Origin: Neorhizobium sp. JUb45
GTDB taxonomy: Bacteria; Pseudomonadota; Alphaproteobacteria; Rhizobiales; Rhizobiaceae
DNA length: 64,000 nt
NCBI RefSeq assembly: GCF_004343585.1
Contig: NZ_SLYW01000002.1
Location: 992,001-1,056,000 of the forward strand
Direction: 5' to 3'
Shown here: in pieces, positions 30,299 through 39,822 of the stretch
Numbering within the stretch: position 1 is the stretch's first letter
How the letters are laid out: each line of letters begins with the position of its first letter
Position numbers and translations under genes: made by a program
The notes under the pieces: model-generated
The model's input: only the letters and a program-made list of their open reading frames with translations
Told to the model about the DNA's origin: nothing
Database searches by the model: none

Positions 30299-30616
30299 AT
30301 GTGGACCAAACATCACAAACAGAGAAAACTGGGCCGATTTGTCCTTCCGGCCATCACCGTCGCTTTTCTTTCCTATTTCGGTTATCATTCCGTCCATGGT
30401 GATCTCGGGTTGATCGCAACGGAGGAATTCGAGCGCCAGCGCGTGCTGCGCGCAGACGACCTTGCCAAGCTGACTGAAAAACGTCAGGCGCTCGAGCGCC
30501 AGGTCGCGTTGCTCAGTGATGGCTCCATGGAGCGGGATATGCTCGACGAGACGGCGCGTTACCAGCTGAATGTCTCGCGCACGGACGAGATTGTCATTTT
30601 TAACGGCAGTCGCTAA
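30299..30616 (+). CDS. ftsB: Septum formation initiator FtsB/DivIC-like protein
   Basis: Small bitopic divisome protein, 105 residues: a basic cytoplasmic N-terminus (MWTKHHKQRKLGR), one membrane helix (about 15-33, FVLPAITVAFLSYFGYHSV) and a periplasmic coiled coil (about 45-80, with ERQRVLRADDLAKLTEKRQALERQ). With FtsL and FtsQ it activates septal peptidoglycan synthesis. Location between eno and pdhA is the usual rhizobial one. Confidence 0.93.
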   Translation: MWTKHHKQRKLGRFVLPAITVAFLSYFGYHSVHGDLGLIATEEFERQRVLRADDLAKLTEKRQALERQVALLSDGSMERDMLDETARYQLNVSRTDEIVIFNGSR

Positions 30617-30802
30617 CTTAACCTGATTTGAGTTAATCTCGATTTTTCTTGATAAATCATAGGTTTATCAAGCATGTGAGCCATGCAAATATGGCATTGC
30701 TGGGGCGTGCTTTTGTCCCTATGTTACGCCTCGAAACCGGGACGCGCCACATTGGCTTGGGCGGGCCCTACTTCGATAAGCGCAGTACATAGGGAGGGAT
30801 TG
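30617..30802 (+). promoter_or_regulatory. ftsB-pdhA intergenic region with perfect palindrome
   Basis: Contains a 9-bp perfect inverted repeat CTTGATAAA/TTTATCAAG (30648-30656 and 30664-30672, loop TCATAGG) and a smaller one GCCAT/ATGGC around 30680-30695. There is no T run after the main palindrome, so it is as likely an operator for pdhA as an ftsB terminator. The pdhA ribosome-binding site AGGGAGGG ends the region. Confidence 0.4.
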
Positions 30803-31861
30803 ATGGCGCCTGCTAAAACCGCGTCTACATCCGGCCGCAGATCCGCGGCAAAGTCTGCAACCAAGAACGTTTCCAAGGAATTTACCGGCAAGAACACGCC
30901 GGATTTCGGCAAGGAAGACGAGCTTCACGCCTATCGTGAAATGCTGCTCATCCGCCGTTTTGAAGAAAAGGCCGGCCAGCTTTACGGCATGGGCTTTATC
31001 GGCGGCTTCTGCCACCTCTATATCGGCCAGGAAGCTGTCGTAGTCGGCATGCAGATGGCCCAGAAGGAAGGTGATCAGGTTATCACCGCCTATCGTGACC
31101 ATGGTCACATGCTCGCAGCCGGCATGACCGCGCGCGGCGTCATGGCCGAGTTGACCGGACGCCAGGGTGGTTATTCCCGCGGCAAGGGCGGCTCGATGCA
31201 CATGTTCTCGAAAGAGAAGCATTTTTACGGCGGTCACGGCATCGTCGGTGCGCAGGTTTCGCTCGGTACCGGTCTCGCTTTTGCGAACTCCTATCGCGGC
31301 AATGACTCTGTTTCGGTCGCCTATTTCGGTGACGGCGCTGCCAACCAGGGTCAGGTCTACGAGAGCTTCAACATGGCTGCTCTCTGGAAACTGCCGATCA
31401 TCTATATCGTCGAGAACAACCGTTACGCCATGGGTACCTCGACCGCCCGTGCAACGGCGCAGTCGAACTACTCGCTGCGCGGCTCCGGCTTCGGCATTCC
31501 CGGCATCCAGGTGGATGGCATGGATGTGCGTGCCGTCAAGGCTGCCGGTGAAGAGGCGCTCGCCCATTGCCGCGCCGGCAAGGGTCCGATCATTCTCGAA
31601 ATGCTGACCTATCGTTACCGTGGTCACTCGATGTCCGACCCGGCCAAGTACCGCACGAAGGAAGAAGTGCAGAAGATGCGCTCCGAGCAGGATCCGATCG
31701 AACAGGTCCGTCTGCGCGTGCTCGAAAACGGCTGGGCCACCGAAGAAGACCTGAAGGTGATCGACAAGGATATCCGTGACGTCGTCTCGGATAGTGCCGA
31801 CTTCGCCCAGAACGATCCCGAGCCGGATGCGTCCGAGCTCTACACCGACATTCTGCTGTGA
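30803..31861 (+). CDS. pdhA: Pyruvate dehydrogenase E1 component, alpha subunit
   Basis: Thiamine-diphosphate-binding half of the heterotetrameric E1, decarboxylating pyruvate. 352 residues. The TPP signature runs from GDGAANQG to [13 protein letters not shown]; the phosphorylation-loop-like region [19 protein letters not shown] is also typical. An N-terminal Lys/Ser-rich extension ([16 protein letters not shown]) precedes the domain, as in other rhizobia. ATG 30803 has AGGGAGGG eight bases upstream. First gene of pdhABC. Confidence 0.97.
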   Translation: MAPAKTASTSGRRSAAKSATKNVSKEFTGKNTPDFGKEDELHAYREMLLIRRFEEKAGQLYGMGFIGGFCHLYIGQEAVVVGMQMAQKEGDQVITAYRDHGHMLAAGMTARGVMAELTGRQGGYSRGKGGSMHMFSKEKHFYGGHGIVGAQVSLGTGLAFANSYRGNDSVSVAYFGDGAANQGQVYESFNMAALWKLPIIYIVENNRYAMGTSTARATAQSNYSLRGSGFGIPGIQVDGMDVRAVKAAGEEALAHCRAGKGPIILEMLTYRYRGHSMSDPAKYRTKEEVQKMRSEQDPIEQVRLRVLENGWATEEDLKVIDKDIRDVVSDSADFAQNDPEPDASELYTDILL

Positions 31862-31880
31862 TCGCGGGGAGGGAACTATA

Positions 31881-33287
<1,407 letters not shown>

Positions 33288-33301
33288 GGAAGGGTGATAC
33301 G

Positions 33302-34642
33302 ATGCCTATCAACATCACCATGCCTGCCCTTTCTCCGACCATGGAAGAGGGTAACCTCGCCAAGTGGCTGGTCAAGGAAGGCGACAAGGTCAAGTCCGGC
33401 GATGTGATCGCCGAGATCGAAACCGACAAGGCAACGATGGAAGTGGAAGCCGTGGACGAGGGCGTGATCGCCAAGATCGTTGTCCCGGCCGGCACCGAAG
33501 CGGTCAAGGTCAACGCCCTGATCGCCATCATCGCTGAAGAAGGCGAAGACGTTGCGGCCGCTGCCGCAGGTGCGGGTTCGTCCGCACCTGCGGCAGAAGC
33601 TGCTCCGGCTGAAAAGGCTGCAGACGCTCCGAAGGCCGAAAAGCCGGTGACCGATGCTGCTCCGGCACCGTCGACACCTGCACCGGTTGCTGCAGATGGC
33701 AAGCGCGTCTTCTCGTCGCCGCTTGCCCGTCGCCTGGCCAAGGAAGCCGGTCTCGACCTGTCTGCCGTCACCGGCACCGGCCCGCATGGCCGTGTCGTCA
33801 AGGCCGATATCGAGAAGGCTGCTGCCGGTGGTACGGCGAAGGCCGCTCCGGCGACTGCGTCTCAGGCTTCGGCCCCTGCCGCTGCCAAGGGTCCTTCGGA
33901 CGACAACGTGCTGAAGCTGTTTGCGGAAGGTTCCTACGAACTGCTGCCGCATGACGGCATGCGCAAGACGATCGCCGCACGCCTCACCGAGTCGACCCAG
34001 ACGGTTCCGTCCTACACGATCTCGATGGATTGCCTGCTCGACGCGCTGATGGCGCTCAGAGCCGAGATCAACAAGTCGGCGCCGGTGAAGAAGACGGAAA
34101 AGGGCGAGGTCCCGGCCTTCAAGCTTTCCGTCAACGACTTCATCATCAAGGCGATGGCGCTTGCACTGCGCGATGTTCCGATGGCAAATGCCTCGTGGAC
34201 CTCGACCGCTCGTGTTCTGCACAAACACGCCGACGTTGGCGTTGCGGTGTCGATCCCGGATGGCCTGATCACGCCGATCGTTCGCAAGGCGGAAACAAAA
34301 TCCCTGTCGGTCATCTCCAACGAGGTGAAGGACATGGCCAAGCGCGCCCGCGACAAGAAGCTGAAGCCGGAAGAGTACCAGGGTGGCACGACCTCCGTGT
34401 CCAACCTCGGCATGTTCGGCGTCTCCAACTTCACGTCGATCGTCAACCTGCCGCAGGCTTCGATCGTGTCGATCGGCGCCGGCGTCGAGAAGCCGGTCGT
34501 CAAGAACGGCGAGATCAAGGTCGGCACGGTGATGACGGCAACCTTTGCCTTCGACCACCGCGTCATCGATGGTGCACTCGGCGCGGAACTGGCTTCCGCG
34601 TTCAAGCGCTACATCGAAAACCCGATGTCGATGCTGGTGTAG
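33302..34642 (+). CDS. pdhC: Dihydrolipoamide acetyltransferase (E2) of pyruvate dehydrogenase
   Basis: Forms the PDH core and transfers acetyl from lipoamide to CoA. 446 residues: lipoyl domain (1-80, Lys43), flexible Ala/Pro linker, peripheral-subunit-binding domain (about 137-172, [21 protein letters not shown] then [12 protein letters not shown]), second linker, and the catalytic domain with His419 and Asp423 in FDHRVIDG. 14 bp after pdhB with an AAGGAAGGGTG ribosome-binding site. The E3 gene lies 1.5 kb downstream, past three small genes. Confidence 0.97.
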   Translation: MPINITMPALSPTMEEGNLAKWLVKEGDKVKSGDVIAEIETDKATMEVEAVDEGVIAKIVVPAGTEAVKVNALIAIIAEEGEDVAAAAAGAGSSAPAAEAAPAEKAADAPKAEKPVTDAAPAPSTPAPVAADGKRVFSSPLARRLAKEAGLDLSAVTGTGPHGRVVKADIEKAAAGGTAKAAPATASQASAPAAAKGPSDDNVLKLFAEGSYELLPHDGMRKTIAARLTESTQTVPSYTISMDCLLDALMALRAEINKSAPVKKTEKGEVPAFKLSVNDFIIKAMALALRDVPMANASWTSTARVLHKHADVGVAVSIPDGLITPIVRKAETKSLSVISNEVKDMAKRARDKKLKPEEYQGGTTSVSNLGMFGVSNFTSIVNLPQASIVSIGAGVEKPVVKNGEIKVGTVMTATFAFDHRVIDGALGAELASAFKRYIENPMSMLV

Positions 34643-34651
34643 TGGTGTTTT

Positions 34652-34673
34652 GGCCGCGGTGAAAGCCGCGGCC
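34652..34673 (+). terminator. Hairpin after pdhC
   Basis: An 8-bp self-complementary stem GGCCGCGG/CCGCGGCC with loop TGAAAG, 10 bp after the pdhC stop, followed by TGTTTCG. Probably the end of the pdhABC message, though the T run is poor. Confidence 0.6.
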
Positions 34674-34787
34674 TGTTTCGCCTGGTGGGTGTCGCCGACG
34701 CTTTACAACTCGATCGTGACTTTTGGCTGTTCTATATCCATATTTGGAGATGGAGCGACAGTCAGAAAGCGCGAAGGAGCGTATTCG

Positions 34788-35009
34788 ATGGCGAATGAAC
34801 TTGCAGACATGATCGTGCCGATGCTGCGAGAAATTCGCAGCGATATCGCAGATATAAAGCAGCAATTGCATAAGCTCGATACAGGTCAAAAGAGCATTCG
34901 AAATGCTCTGACCGCAGACACGATGATGTCGAAATTCATTACCGGTGACTTTGAGGATCGGATTGCCGAGCTTGAAAGTCAGGTTGAGGCGCTGATGAAG
35001 GGCAAGTGA
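34788..35009 (+). CDS. Small coiled-coil protein of unknown function
   Basis: 73-residue soluble protein, almost entirely helical by composition, with heptad-like hydrophobic spacing in MLREIRSDIADIKQQLHKLD and again in FEDRIAELESQVEALMK. No signal peptide or membrane segment. ATG 34788 is preceded by GAAGGAGCG at a good distance, which favours a real gene over the longer in-frame extension that would run back into pdhC. Similar short coiled coils are common in rhizobia, but I cannot assign a function. Confidence 0.65.
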   Translation: MANELADMIVPMLREIRSDIADIKQQLHKLDTGQKSIRNALTADTMMSKFITGDFEDRIAELESQVEALMKGK

Positions 35010-35069
35010 TCAACGTAGCAGCTTTCGGGTTGTTCGTATTGAGCTTCGCTCGCAGGGAATGACTGGCAT

Positions 35070-35717
35070 ATGGACAATATGAAAACCGTTCTCTGCTTCG
35101 GCGACAGCATTACCTGGGGTTACGACCCGGAAGGTCGTGGCCGTCATGCTTTCGAAGATCGCTGGCCAAGCGTTCTGGATGCGGCTCTCGGCGAAGGTGT
35201 TACCGTCATTGCCGAAGGCCTAAACGGCCGCACCACCGGTTATGATGATCATCTGGCCGATTGCGATCGCAACGGCGTCAAGAACCTGCCGACGATCCTG
35301 CATTCGCATCAACCGCTCGATCTCGTCGTCATCATGCTTGGCACGAACGACATGAAGCCGGTGATCGCCGGGACGGCGCATGCGGCGCGGGCCGGTATTC
35401 AGCGTCTGGTCGGTCTGATCCGCCACCACGAATATTCGTTTGACTACGACGCACCGGATATCCTGATCGTTTCGCCGCCGCCGCTTGCGGAAACGGCTGA
35501 TCCGATATTTTCGGCGATCTTTCGCGGCAGTATCGAACAATCGGCCATGCTGGCATCGCTCTATCGCGATCTGGCGGACGATCTTGGTTGCGGCTTCTTC
35601 GATGCGGGCTCGGTTGCCAGGACCAGTCCGATCGATGGTGTGCATCTGACGGTGGACCATACGCGCGCAATTGGTCGCGGTCTGGAGCCGATCGTACGCA
35701 TGATGCTTGGTCTTTGA
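35070..35717 (+). CDS. SGNH/GDSL hydrolase (arylesterase-like)
   Basis: Cytoplasmic esterase/lipase-type hydrolase of 215 residues with all four SGNH blocks: GDSITWG (nucleophile Ser13), GLNGRTT, GTNDMK (block III Asn) and DGVHLT near the C-terminus (catalytic Asp and His). No signal peptide. Closely resembles the rhizobial family of about 215 residues annotated as arylesterase or acyl-CoA thioesterase-like. The start is ATG 35070 or, three codons later, ATG 35079. Natural substrate unknown. Its stop codon lies inside an FNR-type palindrome. Confidence 0.88.
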   Translation: MDNMKTVLCFGDSITWGYDPEGRGRHAFEDRWPSVLDAALGEGVTVIAEGLNGRTTGYDDHLADCDRNGVKNLPTILHSHQPLDLVVIMLGTNDMKPVIAGTAHAARAGIQRLVGLIRHHEYSFDYDAPDILIVSPPPLAETADPIFSAIFRGSIEQSAMLASLYRDLADDLGCGFFDAGSVARTSPIDGVHLTVDHTRAIGRGLEPIVRMMLGL

Positions 35718-35727
35718 TCTGGATCAA
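35714..35727 (+). promoter_or_regulatory. Perfect FNR/FixK/FnrN-type box upstream of ydcH-lpd
   Basis: TTGATCTGGATCAA is an exact TTGAT-N4-ATCAA palindrome. Its centre is about 66 bp before the YdcH start codon, a spacing that would allow a class II activator position with a leader of about 25 bases. The first arm overlaps the stop codon of the SGNH gene. Binding by a CRP/FNR-family regulator is inference. Confidence 0.5.
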
Positions 35728-35786
35728 CGGAGGAAATTTGCGGCGGACCTAGCCTTGGGCCTTTCGAACCAAACGGGACGTGGGTC

Positions 35787-36059
35787 ATGTCTGAGACGCC
35801 GAATGAACTGGCTGAGGAATTTCCGGACTTTGTGGCGCTGATGCGCCATCTCCAGCAGATCGATGGGCATTTTGCCCACCTCTGCCGGCGTTACGAAGAC
35901 CTGAACCGGAAGGTTTTCAAAGCCAATACAAGCAGCGAGCCTGCTGACGCCAACCTGCTCATGGATATGTGCAAGAAGCGGATGCGGCTCAAGGATGAAA
36001 TCTACGGGATGCTGGTTCAGCCTGAACCAGAAGCGGAAGCGATCAAGCTGGCGGTATGA
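35787..36059 (+). CDS. YdcH-family (DUF465) small protein
   Basis: 90-residue helical-hairpin protein. The family pattern is visible: FPDFVALMRHLQQIDGHFAH, then CRRYEDLNRKV, and the conserved C-terminal KKRMRLKDEIYGML. The role of YdcH/DUF465 proteins is not established. The start ATG 35787 follows GGGACGTGGGTC, a modest ribosome-binding site. It is 75 bp upstream of lpd in the same direction and may be co-transcribed with it under the upstream FNR-type site. Confidence 0.82.
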   Translation: MSETPNELAEEFPDFVALMRHLQQIDGHFAHLCRRYEDLNRKVFKANTSSEPADANLLMDMCKKRMRLKDEIYGMLVQPEPEAEAIKLAV

Positions 36060-36134
36060 CGCCGGGCGCTTTTCATCCCCAAAGGCTTCGGGCATCCGCC
36101 TGCGGCCTATGACAAAAGAGGATTGGAAGCGCTC

Positions 36135-37580
36135 ATGTCCAACGCTTATGACATTATCGTAATCGGCTCCGGCCCCGGTGGTTATATCGCGGCTATCCGT
36201 GCAGCCCAGCTCGGCATGAAGGTTGCCGTCGTCGAACGCGAGCATCTTGCCGGCATTTGCTCCAACTGGGGCTGCATTCCGACCAAGGCTTTGTTGCGCT
36301 CCGCCGACGTGCTCCACACCGCCACCCATGCCAAGGATTACGGCCTGACGCTGGAAGGCTCGATCAAGCCGGACGTCAAGGCGATCGTCGCGCGTTCGCG
36401 TGGCATTGCGGCGCGCATGAACAACGGCGTCGGCTTCCTGTTCAAGAAGAACAAGATCGACATCATCTGGGGTGAAGCGAAGATCACCAAGCCGGGCGAG
36501 ATCGTTGTCGGCAAATCCACCAAGCCGGTCGTCGAGCCGCAGGGGCCGGTGCCGAAGAACACGCTGGGCGAGGGCACCTATACCGCCAAGCATATCATCG
36601 TTGCCACCGGTGCTCGTCCGCGCGCGCTGCCGGGCATCGAGCCGGACGGCAAGCTGATCTGGACCTACTTTGAAGCGATGAAGCCGGAAGAACTGCCGAA
36701 GTCGCTGCTGGTCATGGGCTCGGGCGCCATCGGCATTGAATTCGCCTCCTTCTACCGCACCATGGGCGTCGATGTCACCGTCGTCGAAATCATGAGCCAG
36801 GTCATGCCGGTCGAAGATGCGGAAATCTCCGCCTTCGCCAAAAAGCAGTTCGAAAAGCAGGGCATCAAGATCCTTCTCGAGGCCAAGGTCGCCAAGATCG
36901 AGAAGGGTGCGAACTCCGTCACCGCCACCATCGAGAAGAAGGACGGTTCGTCTGAAAAGATCACCGCCGACCGGATGATCTCGGCTGTCGGCGTTCAGGC
37001 GAACATCGAAAACATCGGCCTCGAAGCCGCTGGCGTGAAGACCGACCGTGGTTTCATCGTCATCGACGGTTACGGCAAGACCAACGTTCCCGGCATCTAC
37101 GCGATCGGCGACGTTGCTGGTGGTCCGCTGCTCGCCCACAAGGCAGAGCATGAAGCCGTCGTCTGCGTCGAAAAGATCGCCGGCCTTCCGAATGTTCATG
37201 CGACCGACAAGAGCAAGATTCCGGGCTGCACCTATTGCAACCCGCAGGTCGCCTCGGTTGGCCTGACGGAAGCCAAGGCCAAGGAACAGGGCCGCGACAT
37301 TCGCGTCGGCCGCTTCTCCTTTGCGGCCAACGGCAAGGCTGTCGCGCTCGGCGAAGACCAGGGTATGGTCAAGACGATCTTCGACAAGAAGACCGGCGAA
37401 CTGCTCGGCGCCCACATGGTCGGTGCGGAAGTCACCGAACTGATCCAGGGTTTTGTCGTCGCCATGAACCTGGAAACGACCGAAGAAGACCTGATGCACA
37501 CGATTTTCCCGCATCCGACCATTTCGGAATCGATGAAGGAAAGCGTGCTGGACGCCTATGGTCGCGTGCTGAACGCCTGA
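36135..37580 (+). CDS. lpdA: Dihydrolipoyl dehydrogenase (E3) of the PDH complex
   Basis: FAD- and NAD-dependent enzyme reoxidising the lipoyl groups of PdhB and PdhC. 481 residues. FAD-binding GSGPGGY near the start, redox disulfide Cys42-Cys47 in AGICSNWGCIPTK, NAD-binding GSGAIGIEF, second FAD motif YAIGDVAGGP, and the C-terminal His-Glu pair in HPHPTISE. ATG 36135 begins the family sequence SNAYDIIVIG; a TTG four codons upstream is less likely. Lies 1.5 kb after pdhC. Confidence 0.97.
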   Translation: MSNAYDIIVIGSGPGGYIAAIRAAQLGMKVAVVEREHLAGICSNWGCIPTKALLRSADVLHTATHAKDYGLTLEGSIKPDVKAIVARSRGIAARMNNGVGFLFKKNKIDIIWGEAKITKPGEIVVGKSTKPVVEPQGPVPKNTLGEGTYTAKHIIVATGARPRALPGIEPDGKLIWTYFEAMKPEELPKSLLVMGSGAIGIEFASFYRTMGVDVTVVEIMSQVMPVEDAEISAFAKKQFEKQGIKILLEAKVAKIEKGANSVTATIEKKDGSSEKITADRMISAVGVQANIENIGLEAAGVKTDRGFIVIDGYGKTNVPGIYAIGDVAGGPLLAHKAEHEAVVCVEKIAGLPNVHATDKSKIPGCTYCNPQVASVGLTEAKAKEQGRDIRVGRFSFAANGKAVALGEDQGMVKTIFDKKTGELLGAHMVGAEVTELIQGFVVAMNLETTEEDLMHTIFPHPTISESMKESVLDAYGRVLNA

Positions 37581-37587
37581 TATTGCG

Positions 37588-37621
37588 GGGCTTCATCCGG
37601 CATTGTGCCCGGATGAAGCCC
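37588..37621 (+). terminator. Hairpin after lpdA
   Basis: A perfect 13-bp stem GGGCTTCATCCGG/CCGGATGAAGCCC with an 8-base loop, 7 bp after the lpdA stop. No T run follows (CTAACCAT), so Rho or processing may finish the job. Confidence 0.65.
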
Positions 37622-37657
37622 TAACCATATCTGGGCTTTGAATATCAGGAGAATGGA

Positions 37658-37903
37658 ATGGGCGTCGGCTGGTTTGCAGCAATCATTATCGGGGGCTTGG
37701 CGGGCTGGCTCGCCGGCAAGCTAATGGATATGCGGTTTGGCATATTCATGAACATCATCATCGGCATTGTCGGCGCGGTGCTGGCCAATGCCATCTTCGA
37801 CAGTGCCAACATCCATGTCGCCAGCGGATGGCTGGGTTACCTTGTGCAGGGTTTCGTCGGTTCTTGCATTTTGCTATTTGTCGCCAAACTCGTCAGGCGT
37901 TGA
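37658..37903 (+). CDS. GlsB/YeaQ/YmgE-family stress-response membrane protein
   Basis: 81 residues with three hydrophobic helices and glycine-rich turns: WFAAIIIGGLAGWLAGKLM, then FMNIIIGIVGAVLANAIF and LVQGFVGSCILLFVAKLV. This is the pattern of the transglycosylase-associated/GlsB family, small membrane proteins induced by stress; the molecular role is unknown. ATG 37658 follows CAGGAGAATG. It sits alone between two lipoate-related genes (lpdA and lipA). Confidence 0.87.
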   Translation: MGVGWFAAIIIGGLAGWLAGKLMDMRFGIFMNIIIGIVGAVLANAIFDSANIHVASGWLGYLVQGFVGSCILLFVAKLVRR

Positions 37904-37942
37904 CGGGGGTCGCAGGTCCAAGCGGCGGAGGAACAGTCTAAC

Positions 37943-38917
37943 ATGGTCACAATTCTCGACAGGACGTCGCTCTCGGAAGAGAAGCGCATCCGTCACCCTG
38001 AAAAAGCGCACCGGCCGGATACCGAGGTCCTGCGCAAGCCCGAATGGATCCGCGTCAAGGCGCCGGTCTCCAAGGGTTATCAGGAAACCCGCTCGATCGT
38101 GAAGGAGCACAAGCTCGTCACGGTCTGCGAAGAGGCGGGCTGTCCCAACATCGGTGAGTGCTGGGATAAAAAGCACGCCACCTTTATGATCATGGGTGAA
38201 ATCTGTACCCGCGCCTGTGCCTTCTGCAATGTCGCCACAGGCAAGCCCAACGCACTCGATCTGGCCGAACCGGAAAACGTCGCCAAGGCGGTGAAGGAAA
38301 TGGGCCTGTCCCACGTCGTCATCACCTCGGTGGACCGTGACGATCTGGCCGATGGTGGTGCCGAGCACTTTGAAAAGGTGATCTGGGCGATCCGTGCGGC
38401 TTCACCGCTGACGACGATCGAGATCCTGACGCCGGACTTTTTGAAGAAGCCGGGTGCGCTGGAGCGTGTCGTTGCCGCCAAGCCCGATGTCTTTAACCAC
38501 AATATGGAAACGGTGCCGGGCAATTACCTGACGGTGCGCCCCGGTGCGCGTTATTTCCACTCCGTGCGCCTGCTGCAGCGGGTGAAGGAACTGGATCCGA
38601 CCATGTTCACCAAGTCCGGCATCATGGTTGGCCTTGGCGAAGAGCGCAATGAAGTGCTGCAGCTGATGGACGACCTCAGAACCGCTGACGTCGATTTCCT
38701 CACCATCGGCCAGTATCTCCAGCCGACGCGCAAGCATCACAAGGTCGAAAAGTTCGTCACGCCGGAAGAGTTCAAGTCCTACGAGACTGTCGCCTACACC
38801 AAAGGCTTTCTGATGGTTGCCTCCAGCCCGCTGACGCGCTCCTCGCACCATGCCGGTGACGATTTTGCGCGTCTGAGGGCGGCGCGCGAAAAGAAGGTTC
38901 TGGCGGCGGCCGAGTAG
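37943..38917 (+). CDS. lipA: Lipoyl synthase LipA
   Basis: Radical-SAM enzyme inserting two sulfurs into octanoyl groups on lipoyl domains such as those of PdhB and PdhC. 324 residues. The auxiliary-cluster motif [12 protein letters not shown] and the radical-SAM CTRACAFC motif are both present, as is the C-terminal RSSHHAGD block with the Ser ligand. ATG 37943 follows GCGGAGGAAC. Placement beside lpdA and the pdh genes matches its substrate proteins. It converges with a 60-residue gene after 5 bp. Confidence 0.97.
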   Translation: MVTILDRTSLSEEKRIRHPEKAHRPDTEVLRKPEWIRVKAPVSKGYQETRSIVKEHKLVTVCEEAGCPNIGECWDKKHATFMIMGEICTRACAFCNVATGKPNALDLAEPENVAKAVKEMGLSHVVITSVDRDDLADGGAEHFEKVIWAIRAASPLTTIEILTPDFLKKPGALERVVAAKPDVFNHNMETVPGNYLTVRPGARYFHSVRLLQRVKELDPTMFTKSGIMVGLGEERNEVLQLMDDLRTADVDFLTIGQYLQPTRKHHKVEKFVTPEEFKSYETVAYTKGFLMVASSPLTRSSHHAGDDFARLRAAREKKVLAAAE

Positions 38918-38922
38918 GTTTT

Positions 38923-39105
38923 CTAGCCGGCAGCACCCTTGCCGGCGATCGCTTCACCGCGCTTCTTTTCGCGCAGATCGAAGCGGTTGCCGCGCGCTTC
39001 GGCTTTCGCCACTTCGATCAGATAGACGAGGAGCGGCAACTGGTTCATGTCGGCCAGTTGCCGTGCCGATTCGAGCATTTTCATGATCTGCGTAAAGTCG
39101 TCCAT
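38923..39105 (-). CDS. Small conserved-looking protein, 60 residues, unknown function
   Basis: Starts DDFTQIMKMLESARQLADMN with a mostly helical middle (PLLVYLIEVAKAEARG) and a basic C-terminus (DLREKKRGEAIAGKG). The start is preceded on the minus strand by GGAAGAAGAAG, an acceptable ribosome-binding site, and the frame fills the space to lipA exactly. No signal peptide, no recognisable motif. I judge it a real gene from its amino-acid composition and start context, but assign no function. Confidence 0.6.
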   Translation of the reverse strand: MDDFTQIMKMLESARQLADMNQLPLLVYLIEVAKAEARGNRFDLREKKRGEAIAGKGAAG

Positions 39106-39193
39106 GTGCTTCTTCTTCCGGAGTCATTCCGGTGTTTGAGTTTCTATTGCGCTTTTTACGCGAGATTTTGTGTTTGGATCAGGGCCGCGAGCT

Positions 39194-39307
39194 CCCAAAA
39201 CCACATTTTTGGGATGCAATGGTTAATATGTGAGCATATGTTAAAATAACAGTCAGTGTTGCTGACTGTTCCCACTTATGATGGCGGAGATGCGGCGTTG
39301 AAAACGC
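39194..39307. repeat. Run of four inverted repeats upstream of the COQ10-like gene
   Basis: In 114 bp: CCCAAAA/TTTTGGG (39194-39200, 39207-39213, loop CCACAT); ATATG/CATAT around TGAG (39226-39239); AACAGTCAG/CTGACTGTT (39248-39256, 39262-39270, loop TGTTG); and GCGTT/AACGC (39295-39299, 39303-39307). The stretch is more AT-rich than its neighbours. It lies in the 259-bp gap between two divergently read genes and could hold operators or encode a small structured RNA; neither is shown. Confidence 0.5.
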
Positions 39308-39364
39308 ACGCCTTTATGTGTTCTCGCGCTTGATCTTCGCAAACGGCGCGCTTAACTGCTCACC

Positions 39365-39811
39365 ATGCCCAAGTTCGAAAATCATCGCCCGGTCCGCCAT
39401 TCGCCTGAACAGATGTACGCGCTCGTGGCCGACATCGAGAAATATCCCGAGTTTCTGCCGCTCTGCGAGGCGCTCACTGTCCGCACGCGCAAGGAGCGCG
39501 ATGGCAAGGAACTGCTCGTTGCCGACATGACGGTCGGTTACAAGGCGATCAAGGAAACTTTCACCACCCAGGTTCTCCTCAATCCGGCCGAGCGGGTCAT
39601 CGATGTGAAATATATCGAAGGGCCGTTCAAATATCTCGACAACCGCTGGCGGTTCGAACCGGACGGGCAGGGCGGCTGCACAGTCCATTTCTTCATCGAT
39701 TACGAATTCAAGAGCATGATTCTGGGTGCCGTCATGGGCTCGATGTTCGACCGCGCCTTCCGCATGTTTGCTGAAGCATTCGAAACGCGGGCCGACAAGA
39801 TCTACGCCTGA
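39365..39811 (+). CDS. COQ10/RatA-like START-domain protein
   Basis: 148-residue protein of the polyketide-cyclase/START superfamily, in the branch containing mitochondrial COQ10 (ubiquinone binding, needed for respiration) and E. coli RatA. Motifs: RHSPEQMYALVADIEKYPEF near the start, VNE-like basic middle, and the family C-terminal helix SMFDRAFRMFAEAFETRA. In alphaproteobacteria a COQ10-like role in ubiquinone chemistry seems more likely than a toxin, but that is inference. It ends in a palindrome shared with convergent cinA. Confidence 0.87.
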   Translation: MPKFENHRPVRHSPEQMYALVADIEKYPEFLPLCEALTVRTRKERDGKELLVADMTVGYKAIKETFTTQVLLNPAERVIDVKYIEGPFKYLDNRWRFEPDGQGGCTVHFFIDYEFKSMILGAVMGSMFDRAFRMFAEAFETRADKIYA

Positions 39812-39822
39812 CGATCAGGCGT
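39804..39822. terminator. Palindrome spanning both stop codons of convergent genes
   Basis: ACGCCTGA/TCAGGCGT, an 8-bp perfect stem with a 3-base loop CGA. The TGA at 39809-39811 ends the COQ10-like gene, and the complement of 39815-39817 ends cinA. The two genes are only 3 bp apart, so one structure could mark both transcript ends. There is no T run. Confidence 0.45.
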
